Assembly: GCA_043720715.1 (NCBI GenBank)
Contig: JAYSSF010000075.1
Coordinates: 1 to 13,610, forward strand
DNA: 13,610 bases
Direction of reading: 5' to 3'
Source: JAYSSF01 sp043720715
GTDB taxonomy: Bacteria; Patescibacteriota; Gracilibacteria; Absconditabacterales; Absconditicoccaceae
The notes under the pieces were generated by a model, which was given only the letters and a program-made list of their open reading frames with translations, made no database searches and was not told where the DNA came from. The stretch's first letter is position 1; every line of letters begins with the position of its first letter. The translations under genes and the position numbers were made by a program. Positions 7,829 to 13,610 of the stretch are shown piece after piece.

Positions 7829-7910
7829 TGGGGCTTTTGTTGGTAATATCTAAAACATCTATCCAAATCAAGCTAGTCTCACGATCCTCCCATGGAAGTG
7901 AGATTTTTTT
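7819..7910 (+). promoter_or_regulatory. Asn attenuator: alternative hairpins
   Basis: Four segments behave like regions 1-4 of a classical attenuator. Region 1, CTCAC (7820-7824, last codons of the leader), pairs with region 2, GTGGG (7828-7832). Region 2 extended, GTGGGGCT (7828-7835), pairs over 8 bp with AGTCTCAC (7875-7882), which contains region 3. Region 3, TCTCAC (7877-7882), pairs with region 4, GTGAGA (7898-7903), to make the terminator. Pairings 2:3 and 3:4 exclude each other. A ribosome stalled on the Asn codons would cover region 1, leaving 2:3 to form and transcription to continue. A ribosome at the TAG would cover region 2 and let the terminator form. Confidence 0.7.
7877..7910 (+). 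terminator. Attenuator terminator before asnB
   Basis: TCTCAC (7877-7882) pairs with GTGAGA (7898-7903), continued by an inner TCC/GGA (7885-7887 with 7894-7896) after a small internal loop. Seven T follow (7904-7910). It lies upstream of the asnB start, not at a gene end, consistent with conditional termination. Confidence 0.8.
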
Positions 7911-8076
7911 ATTCTGGACGAACAAGTCACCGTCCCTACAACTATTATCATGTGTTATCATCTTCACCCTAGTACCATCATCTTCTGAGAACAGTGAGCA
8001 AGTATGTTACTTTTTCTACCCTCGTCGGGTATACGTTGTTACTATTATCTTTTTTATCTTTCTTATTTTTTCTCTT
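7911..8076 (+). other. asnB 5' leader after the attenuator
   Basis: 166 bp between terminator and ATG. It holds a 5-bp hairpin, TACCC / GGGTA (8017-8021 with 8027-8031), then a very T-rich stretch up to the start. No Shine-Dalgarno match and no convincing gene are seen. The upstream frame that joins asnB in phase is not part of the protein, because the catalytic Cys must be residue 2. Confidence 0.5.
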
Positions 8077-9735
8077 ATGTGCTGAATCCGATGAACATAC
8101 TGACCTCAGGGTCACGATCAAGAACAATATATCAAATCATTCCACACCATCATGGGTAGATGACCTGATGATCACAAAATCGTCCACCAGTGAAATACTA
8201 CGATTTGATTTCACAGGCTCGCAATTATGGATCCAACGAGTCGCGGCAACCAACCATTTACGATTGAAACTGATGAACAGATCATCATTCGAACCTGCAA
8301 TGGTGAAATCTACAACCATCTCCAACTTGAACAGGAACATCACTTGACTGACAAACTCATATCTCACAGCGACTGCGAATGTATCGGACACCTGTATCTC
8401 AAGCTATGATTCCTCGAGGCAATCAGGCAGCTCGATGGAGAATTTGCTATCATGCTACTCGCAACAGACAAGAGGAATCACATCCAACACTTATATCTCG
8501 CGAGAGACAGCTACGGAGTCAGACCACTATTTATCGCCAAATCTGATGATGGATCAATTGGTCGAGCAAGTGAAGCCAAAGCACTGGTGGATTTGTATGA
8601 TCATGTGATTCCATTTGCTCCATGACAGATCTATGATACTACATCTAACGCCCTTGTCTCATATACTCCACGTTCTACTGATGTGATCGCAGGATCAGTC
8701 ACTGATGAGTCACAAGCACTAGTCGTAATCCGTCAGACAGTCACTGATGCAGTGTTGAAGAGGTTAGTGGCTGACAGACCTGTGGGTTGTCTCCTTAGTG
8801 GGTGATTGGATAGTAGCCTGATATGTGGGATTGCTGCCAAGTTATCAGATCAACCGATCCATACCTTTACTATTGGGCTCGAGTGAGGGACAGATATCGC
8901 ATATGCTGAGATGGTAGCTCGTCATATCGGCTCAGTGCACCAAACTTTCATCGTGACGATCGAGGAGGCACTCGCTGTGATTGATCAGGTGATCTACACG
9001 ATCGAGTCTCGAGATACAACTACCATCAGAGCATCAGTACGACAATATCTGGTATGAAAATATATTAGTCGCACTGACATCAAAGTAATCCTGACTGGTG
9101 AGTGATCAGACGAGATGAGTGGGTGATATATGTATTTTCATAATGCACCAGATCCAGTCTCGTTTGATATTGAGTGTCGCAGGCTCCTACAGGATATTTA
9201 TCTGTATGATGGGCTGAGAGTAGATAGAGCAATGAGTGGACATGGACTAGAAGTCAGAATACCGCTCCTCGATCCAGCAGCAGTAGCTACCTATCTGAGT
9301 ATTGATCCAACTCTCAGAATCCCAACGACCGACAGAATGGAGAAGTATCTGCTGCGCAAAGCATTTGCAGATGATCAGCTCATTCCAGATGAGGTACTAC
9401 GAAGACGCAAAGAAGCCTTCTCCGATGGCGTAAGTCAGCAGACTAAATCATGGTTTGAGCTCATCCAAGAGCGTATTGATACGATTGTGAGCGATCAAGA
9501 ATATAGCGACTATCTCACTACTGTTGAGCAACAGTCATGAATCTCCAGAGAAACACTACTTGCAGACTCAAGCAATACTTGTCCCAAGAGCAAAGAACAA
9601 TACTACTATCGCAGCAAATTTATCGAATACTTCTGAGCACAAAATGTAGATATGATCCCATATTATTGGTTGCCTAAATGGTCAGGAAATGTCATGGAGC
9701 CAAGTGCGAGAGTATTGCAAACGTATCAATCATAA
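8077..9735 (+). CDS. asnB: Asparagine synthetase (glutamine-hydrolysing)
   Basis: The 552-residue enzyme makes Asn from Asp, Gln and ATP in the cytosol; length matches E. coli AsnB (554). The start is fixed by MCGI: Cys2 is the glutaminase nucleophile after Met removal, and Gly3 is a UGA. Glutaminase domain: GRGPDDH, HRLAIMDP, NGEIYNH, SDCE, DGEFA, ARDSYGVRPLF, SEAKAL. Synthetase domain: PP-loop S241-G-G-L-D-S-S (adenylation), TFTIGLEGG, TGEGSDEMSGGY (341-346 GEGSDE), VDRAMSGHGLEVRIPLLD, EKYLLRKAF. There are fifteen UGA-Gly codons, many at invariant glycines, which gives the best evidence for the code. It is preceded by an Asn-rich leader peptide and attenuator, and followed by a membrane gene and asnS, so Asn supply and charging share one unit. 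Confidence 0.97.
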
Positions 9736-9767
9736 TTATAGTGTTACCATTACTTATTAGCCATGGT

Positions 9768-10358
9768 ATGATGTCTTATAAATCAATCCCATTACGATGT
9801 CTGACACTGTATGTCATCGTCGCTATCCGATCAGGAGTTAATCCTGTCGAGCGTGGCACACGAGTAGTAGAGATCCTGACATCAGCTATACCAGTAGCGA
9901 TCTTGGTGATCATGTACATGAGGTGAGTCAGGTTTAGTAATCTATGATACATCTTGATGACCGTACTGCCTGTCATGCACGCCATCGGGGCACACTATAC
10001 CTTTGCGCTGGTACCAAGTCAGCGGCTGTCAGATCTGCTGGGTACTGATCGTAATATGTATGATCGCATCGCTCATGCGTCAGTATGATTGTATGCATAT
10101 GGGATTGCAGAGTATGTGGATTATCGTAAGCTGACTAGTTCTGTATGACTCAAGCTCATGTTTGCTGTCTTTGCGATCATGGCACTCGCCTGTGTGTATG
10201 AGTTGTTTGAGTGGGCATATGCGATCATGGCAGATCCTGCAGCTGGTATCGCAATCTTATGATCACAGTGAGATATCCGAGACGCACAAAAAGATATGCT
10301 CATGGACACGATTGGAGCGCTGGTAGGGGTTGGGATATATGCAATCAAGAGAAGATAA
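9768..10358 (+). CDS. YjdF/DUF2238-family membrane protein
   Basis: About 196 residues from ATG-ATG at 9768/9771 to TAA at 10356, with six UGA-Gly codons. Several hydrophobic helices are visible. The family core is clear: IGAHYTFALVP, LGTDRNMYDRIAHASVG, CVYELFEW and LGSQGDIRDAQKDM followed by a final hydrophobic helix. These match the order in E. coli YjdF (GGHYTYAEVP, RNPYDKIGHF, AFYELIEW, GTQGDPWDTQSDMF). The function of the family is unknown; conserved His, Tyr, Glu and Asp residues near membrane faces suggest an enzyme or metal site. A GTG/ATG-like upstream extension to 9678 would overlap asnB and adds no conserved residues, so the 9768 start is preferred. It lies 32 bp after asnB and 37 bp before asnS. 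A role in Asn metabolism is not shown. Confidence 0.8.
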
Positions 10359-10395
10359 CATTTAATTTTATATTATTTTATTGAGTTTACTTATC

Positions 10396-11691
10396 ATGAA
10401 AACAACAATCAAACATATCACAGCCGAGATGGTCGGCACCCAGATTTCATTATCAGGATGGATTCAGAATATCAGATCATCAGGTAAAGTTGCATTTATC
10501 GAGCTCAGAGATGGTACCGGCTACATGCAGTGTGTCGCAGAGCCACAGTTCTTGGGGGAAACATTTGAGCAGTTCGCAGGTCTTGGGCAAGAATCAGCAC
10601 TGAGTCTGACATGACTCGTGTCCAAACACCCCAAGAAGGATGAGTACGAACTACAGGTTAGGTCATATCACATCTATACTGATACCAAAGACTATCCACT
10701 TGGTACCAAAGATGACCATGGTCCAGAGTTCTTATTTGATCATAGGCACTTGTATCTGAGGTCCAAGACACAGGTAGCGATCATGAGAGTGAGAGATACG
10801 ATCTGTACTGCGACCTATGACTGGATGAAATCCCATGACTTCACTAGGATCGATGCACCCATCTTCACTCCAAATGCTTGTGAGGGTACGACAGAGCTGT
10901 ACGAAGTCGAACACGTCAACGGTGAAAAGATGTATCTCAGCCAATCAGGACAACTCTACATCGAGACGGCAATTGCTGCACATCGTCAGGTCTATGACTT
11001 TGGTCCAGTATTCCGTGCGGAGAAGAGTAAGACTCGCCGTCATCTCAACGAGTTTTGGATGATGGATGCCGAGATGGCGTTCTGTACCTTTGAAGAAAAC
11101 CTCAACATCCAAGAAAGTCTGATCAAATATATTATCACTCAAGTCCTAGCACGCAACGCAGTAGATCTTGTGACTCTCGGTAGAGACGTGACACCGCTCA
11201 CCAGCATTGTCGATACTCCATGGAAGCGTATGACTCATGAGGAGTTTGTAGCTGACCTGATCGCTCATGGATTTGATGTCAAGCAGTGAGATGATATCGG
11301 GTCTGACATCGAGATGCAGTACATGGAGCAGGTGACTCAGCCAGTCTTCGTGACTCACTTCCCTATGGCGATCAAGGCGTTTTATACCAAAGAAGATGCT
11401 GATAAACCAGGATTCTGACTATGTGCAGATCTACTTGCTCCTGAGTGATGTGGTGAAGTGATTTGAGGTGCACAGCGTATTGATGATTATGATACACTCT
11501 TAGCTAAGATTCAAGAACATAACCTTGATCCAGCAATCTTCAATTGGTATCTTGATATTCGTAAATATGGAGGTGTACCACATGGTGGATTTGGTTATGG
11601 ACTTGAGCGTATTGTGAGATGGTTATGCGGACTACATCATATCCGTGAGACGATCCCATTTCCAAGATATGCAAATAGGATTAGACCATAG
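10396..11691 (+). CDS. asnS: Asparaginyl-tRNA synthetase
   Basis: A 431-residue class IIb synthetase that charges tRNA-Asn. The N-terminal OB-fold anticodon-binding domain (about 1-110) has SLSGWIQNIRSSGKVAFIELRDGTG. The catalytic domain has LYLRSKTQVAIMRVRD, the substrate-binding LSQSGQLYIE, motif 2 (GPVFRAEKSKTRRHLNEFWMMDAEMAF, Arg207), FPMAIKAFY, LLAPEGCGEVIGGAQR, and motif 3 (GGFGYGLER, Arg405), ending IPFPRYANRIRP. FRAEKSKTRRHL and the IGGAQR/IRKYGGVPHGG pattern fit AsnRS rather than AspRS, and resemble Bacillus-type enzymes of ~430 residues. Five glycines are UGA, including those in EGCGE and VIGG. It lies 37 bp after the YjdF-like gene with no terminator, so it probably shares the asnB attenuator; a weak internal promoter cannot be excluded. 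Confidence 0.95.
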
Positions 11692-11743
11692 AGGGTAAAT
11701 ATTCTTAATGATTTTGTTTATTTAACTAAGTATTTATCCTAAA

Positions 11744-12178
11744 ATGAAAGTATTTTCCATTGAAGAAAAGTATAATAATCTAGTTAAAGATTTAGAAACT
11801 TTAAATAAATCAAAACAGTCCTATCTTGAGATAATTCAAAACAATAAATATAATGGCATTATTAATTCTCTAGAAAAACGATTGCTTCCTTTAGTTATAA
11901 TTTTTATAGGTGCTAGTTTTTGGAGTCTATATTTTCTAGTTCCACTTGTCATTATGGTCAATATATCATTATATTTATCTGTTAGACACAAATATTTACA
12001 GTTAGGATTTGTTAAGTGATATAAAGAAGCTCTTTGTAAAAAGTATAGAATAACTGATATTCAATTGAAAGAACTTGAAGAAATAAAACTTCTAAGTTTA
12101 AGAGCTGAAACATATGAAGATATAAAAAATCACCCTTTAGTTATTTATAGAAAAAGGATTGACGAAATTTTAGGGTAG
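11744..12178 (+). CDS. Small membrane protein, unknown
   Basis: A 144-residue protein, MKVFSIEEKYNNLVKDLETL onward, read through one UGA-Gly (12017) to TAG at 12176. Residues 1-45 are charged and helical, residues ~47-83 form a hydrophobic hairpin of two close membrane helices (LLPLVIIFIGASFWSLYFLV...), and the C-terminal 60 residues are charged and helical. Both ends are therefore likely cytoplasmic. No family is recognised. It starts 52 bp after asnS with a T/A-rich leader lacking a Shine-Dalgarno match. Codon use is more AT-rich than in the asparagine genes. It may be a separate, later-acquired gene. Confidence 0.7.
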
Positions 12179-12273
12179 AGTAGATTTTAGTTATAAAATA
12201 TAAATAGAGAAGAACTTGCAGTGAGTAGTAGATGATATCACATATCTTAATTTTATTTATTTATTGTCATAGC

Positions 12274-12531
12274 ATGAACGAACTTAACGAGACAGATAAA
12301 TTATTAATTCAGGCTTCATATGATAGATTTCATATGTCTACTCTCAGTGATAATTTTAAAATGGCTGATCTGTTAGATCTAAGATCTAGCTTATTTAAAA
12401 TTTATTTACATGATTGATTAAGTAGTGCTGGAAGAAAAGCAATCTGGGATATGATTTGAGTTCTTAATAATTCTTGATATGAGCGAAATTATCAGCTAAG
12501 AGAGGCTGACGAACAAGCGCGAGTGATTTAA
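12274..12531 (+). CDS. Small unknown protein
   Basis: About 85 residues beginning MNELNETDKLLIQASYDRFH, read through three UGA-Gly codons to TAA at 12529. The charged, helical composition suggests a soluble protein; no family is recognised. An in-frame ATG at 12232 would add 14 mostly hydrophobic residues (MISHILILFIYCHS). The shorter form is preferred because the region before 12274 looks like the T/A-rich leaders of other genes here, but the longer one (99 aa) is possible. It lies 95 bp after the preceding gene, and about 80 bp before the lipoprotein start. Confidence 0.5.
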
Positions 12532-12611
12532 GCCGACATATTAGTTTATGATTTAGCTTTTATATTTGAAATAGCGAACAAAAATAGTCATCATCACCAT
12601 CAACTAATTTC

Positions 12612-13490
12612 TTGATAAAAATAATTTCAATTAAAATCACTAAATATTTACTCATTATTACTATTTTTCTTGTGACTACTGGCTGTCAAATCAAGCCTAA
12701 TCTTTTACAAGAAAACATAGTACCCATCCAGACCAAAATATACAGTGGTTCTACTGAGATTTGTCCTTGAGTAAAAATGATATATGATGAAGGCTATTAT
12801 GGTAATGAGATTCAATATTGTACCTCGTTGTCATGAGAATACCATTTGATGGTTGAAAGATATGGGGTTGAATGATGATCTGGTAGAAACTTTTTTGATT
12901 TGCAGGGTAATGAGTTGTGAAAAATTGAGCAATATGCTGAGTGAGATTGAACGCTTCCAAGATTTCCATGGTCTTCATGAAAAACATTTGATTGATCGTG
13001 CAAGATGATAGATCTCAAAAGCTGTAATATCATTGATCTTGTTTCATCATATTGGAGTAGAAATTGATTATTGACTGGTAGTGCTTATGGTAAAATTTGC
13101 AAAGAAGCTCTCAAAAAGATGAAATTAAGACCAACTGAGTTGTGAATAGATCCATATGAACTATGAATGAAATATATGATGTGTACTAATGATAGTGATA
13201 TTTTTTATATATGATTCACGGGCGCTAAGATAGGAAATAACAAGTCTGCTCTATATCAAAATTATAATACAATTCAGTTTTATGACCTCGCATGAGATGA
13301 ATTAGGTTATACTACAAAATTTAAACTAAAGACCAATGGAGATATTCTTGAGTCTATCAATATACTTGGCAACGATTCGGATAAAAGTACTTACTCTATT
13401 CATCGTTGTATTTATATGCCGATTGATGACTGTTATGAGAGAGTAAAGGATAAATTTTCTCTTATTAGTGAATTAAATGAAGATTATTAA
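12612..13490 (+). CDS. Predicted lipoprotein with TTG start
   Basis: A 292-residue frame with fourteen UGA-Gly codons, closed by TAA at 13488. The N-terminus is a lipoprotein signal: (M)IKIISIKITKYLL, a hydrophobic core, then VTTGC, where the Cys would be lipidated and the protein anchored in the membrane. An in-frame TAG at 12585 limits the upstream side, and the only canonical start before the signal is TTG at 12612. The first in-frame ATG (12777) would delete the signal and lipobox. The mature part contains many Cys (including SCKMIDLKSC and RCIYMPIDDC), consistent with disulfides outside the cell, and is beta-rich. No family is recognised. Under the standard code the gene shatters into fragments and would be missed. 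Confidence 0.65.
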
Positions 13491-13527
13491 AATATCAAAA
13501 AACCAGCCATTCAGAGCCTGTCTCATA

Positions 13528-13573
13528 AATCCAAGCACTTGTTGCTTGGATTTTTCTGTGAAACAGAAAAATC
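13528..13573. terminator. Terminator with two overlapping hairpins
   Basis: AATCCAAGC (13528-13536) pairs with GCTTGGATT (13544-13552) around a 7-nt loop, followed by a T-run (13551-13555): an intrinsic terminator for the lipoprotein gene. The T-run also belongs to a second perfect 11-bp stem, GATTTTTCTGT (13549-13559) with ACAGAAAAATC (13563-13573), that overlaps the first. No gene is visible from here to the window end. Confidence 0.7.
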
Positions 13574-13610
13574 AAAATACACTGTCACCTTAATTGCTGC
13601 AACGTCTAAA

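Noticed and set aside
7784..7910. T-box riboswitch upstream of asnB
   Set aside because: I see no T-box consensus (UGGN bulge in an AGGGUGGNACCGCG-like block) and no specifier stem. The Asn-codon leader fits the sequence better.
7828..8085. Open frame joining asnB in phase from 7828, giving a longer N-terminus
   Set aside because: Asparagine synthetase needs Cys as residue 2; MCG at 8077 is the proper start, and the upstream part is leader with the terminator inside it.
7994..8347. Hydrophobic 117-residue reading frame starting at GTG 7994
   Set aside because: It overlaps asnB in another frame, and its hydrophobic start is only the T-rich leader read as Leu/Phe/Ser.
858..13490. Many genes looking like pseudogenes with premature TGA stops
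   Set aside because: With UGA=Gly every one reads as a complete family-length protein with intact motifs; no frameshifts are needed.
13511..13530. Possible insertion-sequence end (GAGCCTGTCTCATAAA)
   Set aside because: No transposase and no partner terminal repeat are visible in the window, so it cannot be supported.
1..13610. tRNA genes and CRISPR arrays
   Set aside because: No cloverleaf-type sequence with a T-arm motif and no regularly spaced direct repeats were seen on either strand.

Overview
Genetic code and organism. The window reads properly only if UGA is translated as glycine (translation table 25). Under the standard code almost every gene breaks at in-frame TGA codons. With UGA=Gly, long family-typical proteins appear and the UGA codons fall on invariant glycines: residue 3 of AsnB (MCG), the second Gly of the AsnB PP-loop (LSGG), the GEG of the AsnB synthetase domain, the LDG of enolase, and EGCGE/IGG in asparaginyl-tRNA synthetase. 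All assigned stops are TAA or TAG. This points to a Candidate Phyla Radiation bacterium of the Absconditabacteria (SR1) / Gracilibacteria group; the sequence alone does not decide between the two. The DNA is AT-rich, and genes typically lack a recognisable Shine-Dalgarno sequence but have U/A-rich leaders.

Layout. 1-830: a secreted beta-rich surface protein with an almost perfect promoter and a bidirectional terminator. 858-2223 (minus strand): a membrane-anchored phospholipase D-superfamily protein behind a very acidic small protein. 2224-2623: a divergent intergenic region with a strong stem-loop and a candidate ~190-nt structured RNA. 2624-3073: a small membrane-anchored coiled-coil (YtxH-like) protein. 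3168-4472: enolase with an unusual N-terminal-domain insertion. 4586-7754: a three-gene unit made of a divergent RelA/SpoT-type nucleotidyltransferase-like protein with a long unknown N-terminal half, a two-TM MscS-type channel and an unknown protein. 7749-11691: an asparagine unit (leader peptide and attenuator, asnB, a YjdF/DUF2238 membrane protein, asnS). 11744-13490: two small unknown proteins and a lipoprotein that starts at TTG, followed by a terminator.

Most interesting point. Upstream of asparagine synthetase there is a 14-codon leader ORF with six consecutive Asn codons. It is followed by mutually exclusive hairpins, the last being a terminator with a T7 run. This is the architecture of ribosome-mediated transcription attenuation. 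asnB makes Asn and asnS charges tRNA-Asn, so scarcity of charged tRNA-Asn would be expected to switch on both synthesis and charging. The promoter is placed so that the leader peptide itself may be translated from a leaderless mRNA.
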